This document shows positions 1 through 8,375 of a stretch of 64,000 nucleotides of DNA, in pieces. Numbering within the stretch: the stretch's first letter is position 1; every line of letters begins with the position of its first letter. A program made the position numbers and the translations under genes. The stretch comes from Terriglobia bacterium (GTDB taxonomy: Bacteria; Acidobacteriota; Terriglobia; Terriglobales; Acidobacteriaceae): positions 62,001 through 126,000 of the forward strand of contig JAIQFO010000010.1 of assembly GCA_020073215.1 (NCBI GenBank). The letters are read 5' to 3'. The notes below the pieces were generated by a model, which was given only the letters and a program-made list of their open reading frames with translations, was not told the DNA's origin and did not search any database.

Positions 1-167
1 TGCTCGAGCGCACTCCGCATGTACTGCGCCATCTGCAGTTCTTCGCCGGTGGGGCTGGGGATGTTGATCACGTCGCACGCCATCGCGACGATCTCCTCTT
101 CCTTCACCTCGGCAAGAACCTTTTTGACCAGCTTCGCGTCCAGGCTCGAGCTTGGTTCTTTGTTCAC
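1..167 (-). CDS. M20-family peptidase/deacylase, N-terminal fragment
   Basis: Only the first 55 codons are inside the window; the gene runs off the left edge. The translation starts VNKEPSSSLDAKLV and contains INIPSPTGEE, which is the typical N-terminal signature of M20 zinc amidohydrolases (acetylornithine deacetylase, succinyl-diaminopimelate desuccinylase, carboxypeptidase G2 types). Metal ligands lie beyond the edge, so the substrate cannot be guessed. The GTG at 167 is my choice of start; a TTG three codons upstream is possible. It follows the M24 gene by 35 bases on the same strand and is the last visible member of the long minus-strand operon, so it probably acts on the same substrate pathway. 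Confidence 0.6.
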   Translation of the reverse strand, partial: MNKEPSSSLDAKLVKKVLAEVKEEEIVAMACDVINIPSPTGEELQMAQYMRSALE

Positions 168-202
168 TGTGGGCAAGACTCTACCTTCACTTTTCCTAAT
201 GC

Positions 203-1390
203 TCAATGTTTGTAGGCCAGGCGAAAATCGTCTGGATCGGAGCAAAGCTTTTCGTTGCCGCCGGCGGTGATGTAGAAGTTGTCTTCCAGGCGCAAGCCGC
301 CGCCGCCGGGCCAGTAGATTCCGGGCTCGATGGCCAGCACCATTCCTTTTTTCATCGTGCCCGTGCCCGCCTGGTGTGCGTACGGGGGCTCATGCGCCCG
401 CGCTCCAACCCCATGACAGATGGGATGGGAGGGCTGTCCGGGATAGCCGCCTTCCGCAATACGAGCGCGGACCAGGCGGTCCAACTCCGGGAAGCTGGCA
501 CCATCCCGCGAGAACGCTACCGCCGCGTTGAACACCTTCAACAACAAATCCAACAGCTTCTGATACACCGGAGTGAGTTCGCCCGGACAAGCATTCTTGG
601 TCAGGTCGGTCCAGTAGCCGTCGGCGCACACCCATATTTCAAACAGTGTCGGCTCATTCTTCTGAATCGGGCGATCCCCGGTGGCGGTAAAGGTCGCAAT
701 CCCTTTCCCCGACCATACGAGCGTGAACGCACGCGCCATCTCGACCTTGCCTTTGTAGCCCACGCCCAGACCATGGACGAAGCCCTCGTACATGCCGCCG
801 ACTTCACTTTCCTTCATGCCCGGCTTCATGTGTTCGCGCGTATAGTCCATGGCCAGCGCCGCCAGTTCGTTCGCCAAGCGCATGCGCTCAATTTCCTGGG
901 GAGTCTTGATGGCCCGGGCTTCGCTCAGCAGAGGAGTAGCGTCCACCACCTGCCCGGAAACCTCGCGGAAGGCGTCGAAAAAAAACTGCGTCGGGGTGGT
1001 TGGCTCGCCGACCATGCGATCGGCACTCTGAGTTCCCATGTTGAGTTCGACCGCCACTTTATCCGTCAAGCCACGGCTCTTCAGAACGTCGAGAGCAAGG
1101 TCGAGCGACCGGAAGTACGGCGGACGGGGATCTCGCTCGTCATATCCTTTGAACAAGAGCAGGTTCTTGGTCCAGGAGTTGCGCTGCGCATCCGCCAGCT
1201 GGGGTTCCAGCACGATGAGGGTCGGGTCTCCCTCACGCGGAAACACGACCGCGTCGTAGCCCTTCATACACCAGTAGTTCGTGAGGTAAAGAACGTTGTC
1301 GGGCGCGCGGACGACGAGCGCGCTGACGTCCTGTTCCTTCATCATGCCACGTACCCGATTCAGCTTCGACTCATCGATTGGCCACGCCAT
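203..1390 (-). CDS. M24-family metallopeptidase (Xaa-Pro dipeptidase/creatinase fold)
   Basis: A 395-residue protein with an N-terminal creatinase-type domain and a C-terminal pita-bread catalytic domain. Visible C-terminal ligand motifs are DGYWTDLTK (second Asp), HGVGARAHEPP (His), AIEPGIYWPGG (Glu) and LRLEDN (Glu). The position of the first metal Asp (eleven residues before the second) is Glu in FEIWVCADGYWTD, a substitution seen in some M24 subgroups whose role differs from plain proline peptidases. The ATG at 1390 is preferred over an upstream start because GGAGACAATT lies directly before it. It follows the ketopantoate-reductase-like gene by 39 bases. It could be a peptidase, or an amidinohydrolase-like enzyme such as creatinase or ectoine hydrolase; the sequence does not decide. 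Confidence 0.85.
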   Translation of the reverse strand: MAWPIDESKLNRVRGMMKEQDVSALVVRAPDNVLYLTNYWCMKGYDAVVFPREGDPTLIVLEPQLADAQRNSWTKNLLLFKGYDERDPRPPYFRSLDLALDVLKSRGLTDKVAVELNMGTQSADRMVGEPTTPTQFFFDAFREVSGQVVDATPLLSEARAIKTPQEIERMRLANELAALAMDYTREHMKPGMKESEVGGMYEGFVHGLGVGYKGKVEMARAFTLVWSGKGIATFTATGDRPIQKNEPTLFEIWVCADGYWTDLTKNACPGELTPVYQKLLDLLLKVFNAAVAFSRDGASFPELDRLVRARIAEGGYPGQPSHPICHGVGARAHEPPYAHQAGTGTMKKGMVLAIEPGIYWPGGGGLRLEDNFYITAGGNEKLCSDPDDFRLAYKH

Positions 1391-1429
1391 AATTGTCTCC
1401 GCGCCCACACACACGGCGCCGCTCGCAAA

Positions 1430-2398
1430 TCAGTTCTTTCCAGCGTTCTCGTGCGCGACCACCGGCTGGTTCTCGTCCTTGAAGGTCCAACCAGCCTCCT
1501 TCCCTCGAATCAGGCGATAAATTGCCGCGTGTAAGGGGGCCGGCACACCCGCGCGCTCTGCCTCGCGTGCAATCGCGCCGCTGAGGAAATCCGCCTCGGT
1601 GCGCGACTGCTGGCGCACATCGGTCAGCATCGACGTTGGATGATTTGTCATTGCGCCAATCTTGTTCATCTCCCAGGGGTCGTCGTGGAGCTCGATCCCG
1701 GCCGCCGCGGCCACTCGCTTTCCTTCATCCATCAACGCGTGCAGCAAGTGTCCCAGGTCGGCGAACTCCTTCTCCGCCGCAAAATGGGGTGAATGCGGAA
1801 GCCCGGTCAGCGCCGACACGCCATTGACCGACGCGTTGAAAATGAGCTTCGACCATTGCGCCGGACGCGCGTCCTGGAGCGCCTCCGCTTTCAGTCCACT
1901 CTTCACCAGCAAGTCCGCAGCTTCCTCCACCACGGCGAATGGTGTCTGCCGTGGTTCAAAGGGTCCAAGCCATGTGGCCGTGTTCAGTTCGTATTGGACG
2001 TGCGTGTCGCTGTGCCGTGTCCCACTCATGAACGTCGTTCCGCGGATCACATAGCCCCGAGTATGTTCGGCGAGAATCTCTTCGCTCCCCAAGCCGTTCT
2101 GCGCCGAAATCAGTGCGCCTCGATCGAACCGGTTGCCAACCTTCGCCATCGACTCCTCGACCTGCGTTGCCTTGGTGGCCACGATGCCCAGATCGAAATC
2201 GGGCAAATCCGCGGCATCCGTTGTCGCCCGTAGCGACACGGAGAAGTTGTGCGTTCCTGACACGCGCAAACCCTCCCGATTCAGGGCCTCGGCATGATCC
2301 CTGCGCCGCACCAGAGCCCAAACCTCGGCGACCCGTGCCAGATGCGCGGCGTACAGACTCCCGATGGCCCCGCACCCGATGATGCAAACGCGTTTCAT
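1430..2398 (-). CDS. 2-dehydropantoate 2-reductase family protein (PanE/ApbA-like)
   Basis: A 322-residue NADPH-dependent reductase. The N-terminus KRVCIIGCGAIGSLYAAHL is the GxGxxG Rossmann motif. WSKLIFNASVNGVSALTG near the middle carries the Lys and Asn that bind and protonate the 2-keto acid in ketopantoate reductases, and the C-terminal half fits the helical ApbA_C domain. Length is normal for the family (about 300). It starts ten bases after the stop of the molybdenum hydroxylase large subunit and belongs to that operon, so a role in reducing a keto acid formed in the catabolic route is as likely as pantothenate synthesis. No other pantothenate gene is near. Confidence 0.85.
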   Translation of the reverse strand: MKRVCIIGCGAIGSLYAAHLARVAEVWALVRRRDHAEALNREGLRVSGTHNFSVSLRATTDAADLPDFDLGIVATKATQVEESMAKVGNRFDRGALISAQNGLGSEEILAEHTRGYVIRGTTFMSGTRHSDTHVQYELNTATWLGPFEPRQTPFAVVEEAADLLVKSGLKAEALQDARPAQWSKLIFNASVNGVSALTGLPHSPHFAAEKEFADLGHLLHALMDEGKRVAAAAGIELHDDPWEMNKIGAMTNHPTSMLTDVRQQSRTEADFLSGAIAREAERAGVPAPLHAAIYRLIRGKEAGWTFKDENQPVVAHENAGKN

Positions 2399-2407
2399 TC
2401 CCTCGCG

Positions 2408-4858
2408 CTACGCTCGCCGCTCTACTTTCACGATATCGTCCATCCGGCCAATCTCTCCCTTGAGCGCTCGGAACAGGCTGTCGGGATTGTTGAACGAATC
2501 TTGAATGAAGATTCCCTTGTCGAACAGAGCATCCTGCAGCGCGGCAGAAATCGTATGAATGGGCGCGGCCCCGCCCTCTCCCATTCCTTTGGCGCCACTG
2601 TAACTGTGCGGCGACGGCGTTTCGATGTGGCCGTATTTCAGAGCCGGCATATTCATGGCCGTGATCGGAATGTAATCGCTGAAGGTGCTGGTCATCATGT
2701 TTCCCACCGCGTCATAGACACAAGTCTCCAGCAGCGCAGCCCCGATCCCATGAGCGGTAGCACCGTACACCTGGCCTTCCACAATTGGCGGGTTAATGAC
2801 GGTTCCGCAGTCGTCCACCGCGACATAGTCCAGGATCTTCGGGATGAAGGTCTCCCGATCGATTTCCACGATCGCGATGTGCAGTTGCGACGCATAGGTC
2901 ATCGTCAGATTGCCATATTTCTTCTTTACGTCGGGAACCTTGAACGGCGCTCGCCAGATGTATCGGCAATTCAGGGTCACGTCGTGCATTTCGACCGGGA
3001 GCACTGCGCTGTTGACGTTCACGATATTCGCCAGGCCCCAGTAGTTGATCGACTTGCCGTTGCTTTTCGAGCGAACTTCGGGCCCTTGGGCTCCGACTTC
3101 GAACTCGAGGTCCTCCTCTTTGCTCTCGAGCACGAAGGCCGCAAGACGCTTCATCTCGGCCTTCAGCTTCTGCGCGGCGCCGTGAACCGCCGACAGGCCC
3201 GAAACCGCAAACTGACTGGCGTAGGTGCCGGAGAATCCCGTGTGCACGTTGCGCTCGGTATCGAAACCGGTACGCACGGTGATTAGATCGGGATGGATAT
3301 TCAGTACGTCGGCTACCACCTGGGCGGCCGTGGTCTCGTGCCCCTGCCCTTGCGGACACGACCCGACCGCTACCACCACTTCTCCGTAGATGTCGAGCTT
3401 GCAGTTCGCGCCTTGTGAGTTGCCCGAGAAGGGAGCTCCGGGATTGACGATCTGTGACTGCCCAAAATTATTAGTGCCGGAGTCAAGTGTGGTTCCGATG
3501 CCGATCCCCAGCATCCGTCCTTCCTTGCGAGCCTCAGCCTGTTTTTTCTTCCAGGCATCCCATCCGATCAGTTGCTTGGCCACCTCCAGCATCTTCGGGT
3601 AATCACCCGAGTCGTAGATGCAGCCGTTTGGTGTCGTGTATGGAAATTCTTGCGGGCGGATGTAATTGCGCAGCCGCATCTCGTCCGCGGGAATTCCCAG
3701 TTCGTGCGCGCAAACATCGACCACTCGCTCCAGGAACCACAGATGCTGCATGCGCGAATAGCCGCGGTTGGGGCCGACCGGACACTTATTCGTGACTGCC
3801 TGGCTGAAGTCGATCCGCGCGTTCTTGAACCGATAGACGCCCGGGAACACCTGGGACCAGATCACGCATCCCAAGGGTTCGTAGCGCGGATACGCGCCGC
3901 AATCGTCGATGTGGCGTGACGTGATGGCAGTGATCACGCCGTCCTTATCGAGCGCCACGCGCGTGTCGCGGAAAGTTCGCTCGTTCCCGTGCGCGCTCGA
4001 AATCATGTGCTCCGAGCGCGTTTCAACCCACTTGATCGGACGTCCGCCCGCCTTCTTCGAAGCGAACGCGCACACCGCCATCTGCGGATAGCTGGTGATC
4101 TTGATGCCAAAACTTCCGCCGATATCGGAAGTCTGCACGCGGATCCGGTCGATGTGAACATTCAAATGGGCGGCCAGGAATTGGATGGCGAACGATGGAA
4201 ACGAATTATTGCACCAATAATAGATGCGCTCATCCTTCGGATCCCACTGCGCAATGATTACGTTGGTTTCGAGCGGCGTGCTGGAGAAGCGATGGAAGTG
4301 CATGCGGTCGATGGCGACCACCGAGGCAGCCTCCTTGAACGCCTTCTCGACATCTCCATACTCGAACACCCCGCGCCAAACCTGGTTCGTGCCGGCTTCC
4401 TCGTGCAGGATGCTGGCATCGGTCAGGGCCTGCTCTGCATCCACGACCGGGTCGAGTTCCGCGTACTCGACCTGGACCGCTTCAGCGCCATCATCGGCAA
4501 CGCCCGGAGAAACGGCCACCACCGCCGCGACCGGCTCACCCTGATATCGGACCTTGGAGACGGCCAGGGGATAGTCCCGGATTTTGCCGCCGGGATCGGG
4601 AGCCATCTCAATGAACGGCTGGGTCTGTGCGGCAATCTCGGGACCGGTCAGGATGCAGATCACGCCGGGAATTTTTTCCGCCGCCGAGGTATCGACACTG
4701 ACAATGTTCGCGTGCGCGTAGGAAGACCGCACAAACCGCAGATAGAGCATTTCCCGCAGCTTGATATCGTCGGCAAACTTGCCGCGTCCACGCAGAAGCC
4801 GGTCCTCCTCTTTGCGCGGCACCGCTTTGCCTACCCAGCCTTTTCCTTCGACGCTCAC
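2408..4858 (-). CDS. Xanthine dehydrogenase/CoxL-family molybdopterin-binding large subunit
   Basis: An 816-residue catalytic subunit of a molybdenum hydroxylase. The N-terminus RKEEDRLLRGRGKFADD is typical of the family; YQGEPVAAVVA, GGSFGIK and the C-terminal GMGEGGAAP with its catalytic Glu (near residue 760) are visible. The active-site loop reads GPNRGYSRMQ (near residue 365): it is not the AYxCSFR loop of form I CO dehydrogenase, and it differs from the AYRGAGR loop of form II. It is therefore a hydroxylase of unknown substrate, not a proven CO dehydrogenase. It overlaps the CoxG-like gene by four bases, which suggests translational coupling. The FAD and [2Fe-2S] subunits lie immediately upstream. 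Confidence 0.92.
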   Translation of the reverse strand: MSVEGKGWVGKAVPRKEEDRLLRGRGKFADDIKLREMLYLRFVRSSYAHANIVSVDTSAAEKIPGVICILTGPEIAAQTQPFIEMAPDPGGKIRDYPLAVSKVRYQGEPVAAVVAVSPGVADDGAEAVQVEYAELDPVVDAEQALTDASILHEEAGTNQVWRGVFEYGDVEKAFKEAASVVAIDRMHFHRFSSTPLETNVIIAQWDPKDERIYYWCNNSFPSFAIQFLAAHLNVHIDRIRVQTSDIGGSFGIKITSYPQMAVCAFASKKAGGRPIKWVETRSEHMISSAHGNERTFRDTRVALDKDGVITAITSRHIDDCGAYPRYEPLGCVIWSQVFPGVYRFKNARIDFSQAVTNKCPVGPNRGYSRMQHLWFLERVVDVCAHELGIPADEMRLRNYIRPQEFPYTTPNGCIYDSGDYPKMLEVAKQLIGWDAWKKKQAEARKEGRMLGIGIGTTLDSGTNNFGQSQIVNPGAPFSGNSQGANCKLDIYGEVVVAVGSCPQGQGHETTAAQVVADVLNIHPDLITVRTGFDTERNVHTGFSGTYASQFAVSGLSAVHGAAQKLKAEMKRLAAFVLESKEEDLEFEVGAQGPEVRSKSNGKSINYWGLANIVNVNSAVLPVEMHDVTLNCRYIWRAPFKVPDVKKKYGNLTMTYASQLHIAIVEIDRETFIPKILDYVAVDDCGTVINPPIVEGQVYGATAHGIGAALLETCVYDAVGNMMTSTFSDYIPITAMNMPALKYGHIETPSPHSYSGAKGMGEGGAAPIHTISAALQDALFDKGIFIQDSFNNPDSLFRALKGEIGRMDDIVKVERRA

Positions 4859-5316
4859 ACTATGCTCCCACTCGTGTTGTGCAGGGCGGCCTGCAGCCCA
4901 TCAATGAGCTTCTGAACCTGTTTTCTTCCGAGGGGCTCCAGCAGCCCTCCTGATACAGAGGTGAGGCGCCCGAAGACCTGCGCCTCTCCTTGCCACGAGA
5001 CCTTTGTGCTGCTGGCCACCGGCATCAGGTCAAAGGTCGCGACCATGCTCACATTGCCGCCTGCCACGCTGCCTTGACCCTTGAACTGCGCATGACTGGG
5101 ACGCTGCGACTCGGCCAGATGCAATTTCACGCTGGCAACACCTTTGATGTAGGAGATCCCCACATTGACCTGGACCGTGAAGTGCTCTGCATCGTCGACG
5201 GTGACCCCGCGGAACTCCGGCAGCAGCGGGCAAAACTTATGGGGGTCCGTGAGGAAGTCATAGACGTCCTGCGGTTGGCGCTGCACCTCAAACTCGCCGG
5301 CAAATTTGATGGCCAC
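4855..5316 (-). CDS. CoxG-like SRPBCC protein
   Basis: A 153-residue protein of the SRPBCC/START-like fold. The N-terminus FAGEFEVQRQPQDVYDFL and the central GSVAGGNVSMVATFDL are characteristic of carbon monoxide dehydrogenase subunit G (CoxG). In Oligotropha this protein helps anchor or mature the enzyme at the membrane; here there is no long C-terminal membrane anchor, so it may act as an assembly factor or hydrophobic carrier. It lies between the [2Fe-2S] subunit (three-base gap) and the large subunit (four-base overlap), and this order S-G-L differs from the common M-S-L order. Confidence 0.85.
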   Translation of the reverse strand: MAIKFAGEFEVQRQPQDVYDFLTDPHKFCPLLPEFRGVTVDDAEHFTVQVNVGISYIKGVASVKLHLAESQRPSHAQFKGQGSVAGGNVSMVATFDLMPVASSTKVSWQGEAQVFGRLTSVSGGLLEPLGRKQVQKLIDGLQAALHNTSGSIV

Positions 5317-5319
5317 TCC

Positions 5320-5823
5320 CTATTCCCCTTTCATATTCTGGCTTGCCCGCCGAATCGCCTTGAAAATGTTCTGGTATCCGGTGCAGCGGCAGGTATTCCC
5401 GGCGATGGCTTTGCGGATCTCGTTTTCGCTCGGCTCCGGATTCTTTGTGACCAACTGAAAGGTTGAGAGCATCAGGCCCGGCGTACAGTAGCCGCATTGC
5501 AGGCCGTACGAGTCTCCAAAAGCCTTCTGGATGGGATGGAGTTGACCGTCTTTTTCCAGTCCTTCCACCGTTACGATCTCCGCACCATCGGCCTGCACCG
5601 CGAACATGGTGCAGGACTTCACCGCCTCGCCATTCATTAGGACGGTACACGCTCCGCAATATGTGGTGTCACATCCAACATGCGTGCCGGTAAGGTCCAG
5701 CTCTTCGCGCAGCAGTTGCACCAGCAACATTCGGGGTTCCACCGTCACCGAATGCGACTTGCCGTTCACCTTCAGATGGATCGCGACCTTTTCGACTGTT
5801 TCAGGCATAAATGGTTCAGGCAT
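5320..5823 (-). CDS. [2Fe-2S] small subunit of molybdenum hydroxylase (CoxS-like)
   Basis: A 167-residue protein with both iron-sulfur domains of the family. The plant-type cluster ligands are Cys51, Cys56, Cys59 and Cys71 in CDTTYCGAC and KSC; the second cluster is bound by Cys110, Cys113, Cys145 and Cys147 in CGYC and TCRC. It passes electrons from the molybdenum site to FAD. Two starts encode MPEPF and MPETV, because ATGCCTGAA is duplicated; I chose the first (5823), which overlaps the end of the FAD subunit gene and has GAGG 14 bases upstream. The second (5808) is possible and would give a 162-residue protein. Confidence 0.92.
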   Translation of the reverse strand: MPEPFMPETVEKVAIHLKVNGKSHSVTVEPRMLLVQLLREELDLTGTHVGCDTTYCGACTVLMNGEAVKSCTMFAVQADGAEIVTVEGLEKDGQLHPIQKAFGDSYGLQCGYCTPGLMLSTFQLVTKNPEPSENEIRKAIAGNTCRCTGYQNIFKAIRRASQNMKGE

Positions 5824-6709
5824 AAATATGGCTGACCTCAACCTGTTGGCCCCGCGCTCGCTGCACCGCCACTCCAATCGCCCGCTTCACCAGGGCCGCG
5901 ACCAGCGACCGCTTGTATTCCGCTGACCCGCGCATGTCGGGCTGGGGATCCGCCGCTGCACGGGTGGCTTCCATCGCCGCGCCCAGAACCTTGCCGTCAA
6001 TGTTGCGCCCGCGCAGAGCCGCCTCCGCCTCTGGAGCTCGCACCGGCATCAACCCCACACAGCCCAGGAAGATCGCGGCGTCCTGGCAGACTTCTTTTTC
6101 CATGGTCAATTGGACCGCCGCGCTGGCTGTCGGATACACCGGGGCCGAACGCTTGAATGCCAGGTAGGCACCGCCGCTTCCTTTCGCAGGAACCTTGACC
6201 ACCACCTCGCGCACCAGTTCATCATGATCGAGGGCGGTGGTGTAGGCATCGGTGATGAAATCCGGGAGAGGAATCGTGCGCTCGCCTTTCGGGCCTAGAC
6301 AGTGGAGCTCGGTATTCTGGGTGAGCAGAACCGTGGCCCAATCTCCGCTCGGGTCTGCTTCCGCCAGAGAGCCCCCAATGGTGCCGCGATTGCGAATCTG
6401 TACATCGGCAATTCCCGCCGCACAATCATGGAGAATAGGGACTCTGGCAGCGATCGCGGATTTCTCGATCTCGCTGTGCCGGGTGAGGGCTCCGAAGCGC
6501 AACGCTCCGTTCTCTTCCTTTATATAGGTGGTCCCCGGAACGAAGTTCAAATCCACCAAATGGCTGGGATTCGCAAAGCGCAATTTCATCAGCGGAATCA
6601 GGCTCTGGCCGCCAGCGAGCAGCTTGGCCTCTTCCCCTAACTGGGCAAGCATCGTCGCCGCCTCGGGCAGCGAACTCGCGCGATGATAGTGAAATGATCG
6701 GGGGTACAT
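5816..6709 (-). CDS. FAD-binding medium subunit of molybdenum hydroxylase (CoxM-like)
   Basis: A 297-residue FAD_binding_5/CO_deh_flav_C protein. AGGQSLIPLMKLR near residue 35 and GTIGGSLAEADPSGD near residue 110 are the two pyrophosphate-binding motifs of this flavoprotein family. It is the electron exit of the three-subunit hydroxylase. The ATG at 6709 is chosen because GGGAG lies six bases before it; a GTG four codons upstream has no room for a ribosome site. It begins 46 bases after the small HxH membrane protein gene and opens the hydroxylase block. Confidence 0.92.
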   Translation of the reverse strand: MYPRSFHYHRASSLPEAATMLAQLGEEAKLLAGGQSLIPLMKLRFANPSHLVDLNFVPGTTYIKEENGALRFGALTRHSEIEKSAIAARVPILHDCAAGIADVQIRNRGTIGGSLAEADPSGDWATVLLTQNTELHCLGPKGERTIPLPDFITDAYTTALDHDELVREVVVKVPAKGSGGAYLAFKRSAPVYPTASAAVQLTMEKEVCQDAAIFLGCVGLMPVRAPEAEAALRGRNIDGKVLGAAMEATRAAADPQPDMRGSAEYKRSLVAALVKRAIGVAVQRARGQQVEVSHIYA

Positions 6710-6755
6710 CGGTGCTCCCACACCTCAATTCTGAATCTCAATCTAAATCAGGGGC

Positions 6756-7244
6756 TCACGCCCTCTGACGAATGAATCCCCACGCAAAAACCGCCAGAGC
6801 CACGGTGACCAGCCCCGACCCAAGAATAGCCAGCGTCGACGCCCACACCGCGCCGTGACTTACCGTCTGCAATGCTACCCCCAACGGGAAAACAACCGAC
6901 CCTGCTAGCAGCGCTACAGCCATCCAGGTTTGTAAACGCTCTTCGAAGGCGACGCCATCCAAAGCTGCACCCAGCACAATCATCAACATCGCAAGTCCAA
7001 TCCAGTGCGAGTGGACGTCTACCTGCCGTACATAGTTGTACTTGGTGGAAGCGTACGCATCGATGGCGTGATCCACCTCAGGCGCATTTCCTTCGGCTGC
7101 CCCCACGAACGCCTCGGCCAGCGAGCCGCCCATTTGATCGAGCGTTTGGTGCTCTACGAAGACGGCATAGTGCAAACCGTAGAGCATGCCGAAGACGGCC
7201 AGCGTGATGCCCCCAAACACCAGCAACTTGCGCGCCCTGCTCAT
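6756..7244 (-). CDS. Four-helix membrane protein with HxH motif, single unit
   Basis: A 162-residue membrane protein with about four hydrophobic helices. It starts RKLLVFGGITLAVFGMLYG, has a short polar segment (about residues 30-75), then VDVHSHWIGLAML with His78 and His80 at the start of helix 2, and VVFPLGVAL in helix 3. The same layout occurs twice in the adjacent 366-residue protein, so this is the single-unit paralogue. The two genes overlap by four bases. I do not recognise the family. Paired histidines at a helix start suggest metal or heme binding or proton transfer, which is an inference. Its place directly before the molybdenum hydroxylase genes suggests an electron-transfer or transport role. 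Confidence 0.75.
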   Translation of the reverse strand: MSRARKLLVFGGITLAVFGMLYGLHYAVFVEHQTLDQMGGSLAEAFVGAAEGNAPEVDHAIDAYASTKYNYVRQVDVHSHWIGLAMLMIVLGAALDGVAFEERLQTWMAVALLAGSVVFPLGVALQTVSHGAVWASTLAILGSGLVTVALAVFAWGFIRQRA

Positions 7245-8341
7245 CTGGATGCTCCCGAAGCCGCGTCCAGGCTGCCGCTATAGCGGAGCACCCCCGCCAG
7301 CATTCCGATAAGGCCCACAATCACCAGCAAGCCGCCGAGATCGGCGATGCCGCCCCCCACAAGACCCAGATTCAATTCCAGCAACACGAAAACCGGAAGC
7401 ACGATCGAACCCACCAGCAGGACACTCACCCAGCGTCGCTTCCAGGTATCGCTGAGCTGAACGTACGGCTGCACGAACGACAGTAGCATAGCCAGAAGGC
7501 CGAACTCGATCAGGTGGGAATGGGCCGCGATTTTGACCGCTTTCTCCGCTGCCAGCGATTCGTAATCTGCGACCGCCACAACGGCACCGCTCTGCCCCAC
7601 GGTTGCCCCCTCGAGCATCGTCTTCAGAATTCCAACTTCGCGAGCTTCATGCCGGTAGAGATCGAAGCCGGCATACCAGGCGCCGTAAAGAAATCCAAGC
7701 AAGACCAGAACAACCCCTCCGCCCATCAGCGCGCGACGCTCCCACGTCCGATCCACGGGCAATGCTGGTTCGCCTGCGTTGCTGCTGTCGCGCATAAATG
7801 CCCACAGCCCCCAAGCCTCCCCCATCAGCACGACGATCAACACAGCGCCGGCGGTATCCGCCAGCACACTCGCCCAGCCAATCGCGGCAAAGGGACTGTA
7901 AGCCAGCCCGACATAGTGGATCAGGAAAATGCCCACTGGCAGGAACAGCCCGCCGCTGACGAATAATCCTGCCAGTAGTTTCTTACGACGGTAGGGAAGG
8001 GCCACATAAGGTTGAATCAGCGCCAAAAGGATCGCCAGGTACCCGGCATCCGTCATGTGAACGTGCGCATCGAGCTTTGTCCCATGATCCTCGAGCAACC
8101 CGCCCAGATGCTGGAAGGCTTCCTTCACCGCGAGCGAATTTCCCGCCCGCACAGCTTCGGTCGCAGCGAGCAGGGTCTGCCCGGTTTGCCCGCCGTTCTG
8201 GTGCAGGACAAACACAGCGAAGATGTCCCCAAACAGCATGCCGCCAGCGATCAAGGCGATGCCGCCGAAAATCAGCAGACGGCGCCCGCTCATGGGCGCA
8301 AACGTCGCAGCGATCTGGGCCGGTATTACTTGAGTAGACAT
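7241..8341 (-). CDS. Tandemly duplicated HxH membrane protein
   Basis: A 366-residue membrane protein with about eight helices, made of two copies of one unit (about residues 20-185 and 200-360). Unit 1 has RRLLIFGGIALIAGGM, DAHVHMTDAGYLA (His93, His95) followed by LIQPYV, and FLPVGIF. Unit 2 has RRALMGGGVVLVLLGF, AAHSHLIEFGLLA (His274, His276) followed by FVQPYV, and IVLPVFV. The repeated HxH-plus-QPYV block shows internal duplication. The next gene is a single-unit relative. I do not recognise a named family; the pattern faintly recalls histidine-containing helices of heme-copper oxidase-like proteins, but homology is not shown. It starts 34 bases after the TonB receptor gene, on the same strand. 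Confidence 0.75.
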   Translation of the reverse strand: MSTQVIPAQIAATFAPMSGRRLLIFGGIALIAGGMLFGDIFAVFVLHQNGGQTGQTLLAATEAVRAGNSLAVKEAFQHLGGLLEDHGTKLDAHVHMTDAGYLAILLALIQPYVALPYRRKKLLAGLFVSGGLFLPVGIFLIHYVGLAYSPFAAIGWASVLADTAGAVLIVVLMGEAWGLWAFMRDSSNAGEPALPVDRTWERRALMGGGVVLVLLGFLYGAWYAGFDLYRHEAREVGILKTMLEGATVGQSGAVVAVADYESLAAEKAVKIAAHSHLIEFGLLAMLLSFVQPYVQLSDTWKRRWVSVLLVGSIVLPVFVLLELNLGLVGGGIADLGGLLVIVGLIGMLAGVLRYSGSLDAASGASR

Positions 8342-8375
8342 TCCGGTTCAAGGGTTGCTGGTACCACCTTCACCG

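Noticed and set aside
206..1534. Long open frame on the plus strand opposite the M24 gene
   Set aside because: It is a shadow of the M24 gene in GC-rich DNA: no family motif, and Arg/His/Val-rich composition.
3989..4915. 308-codon plus-strand frame opposite the large hydroxylase subunit
   Set aside because: The minus-strand gene has clear motifs over the same region; the plus frame shows none.
2408..6709. Calling the hydroxylase an aerobic CO dehydrogenase
   Set aside because: The active-site loop is GPNRGYSRMQ, not the AYxCSFR loop of form I CO dehydrogenase.
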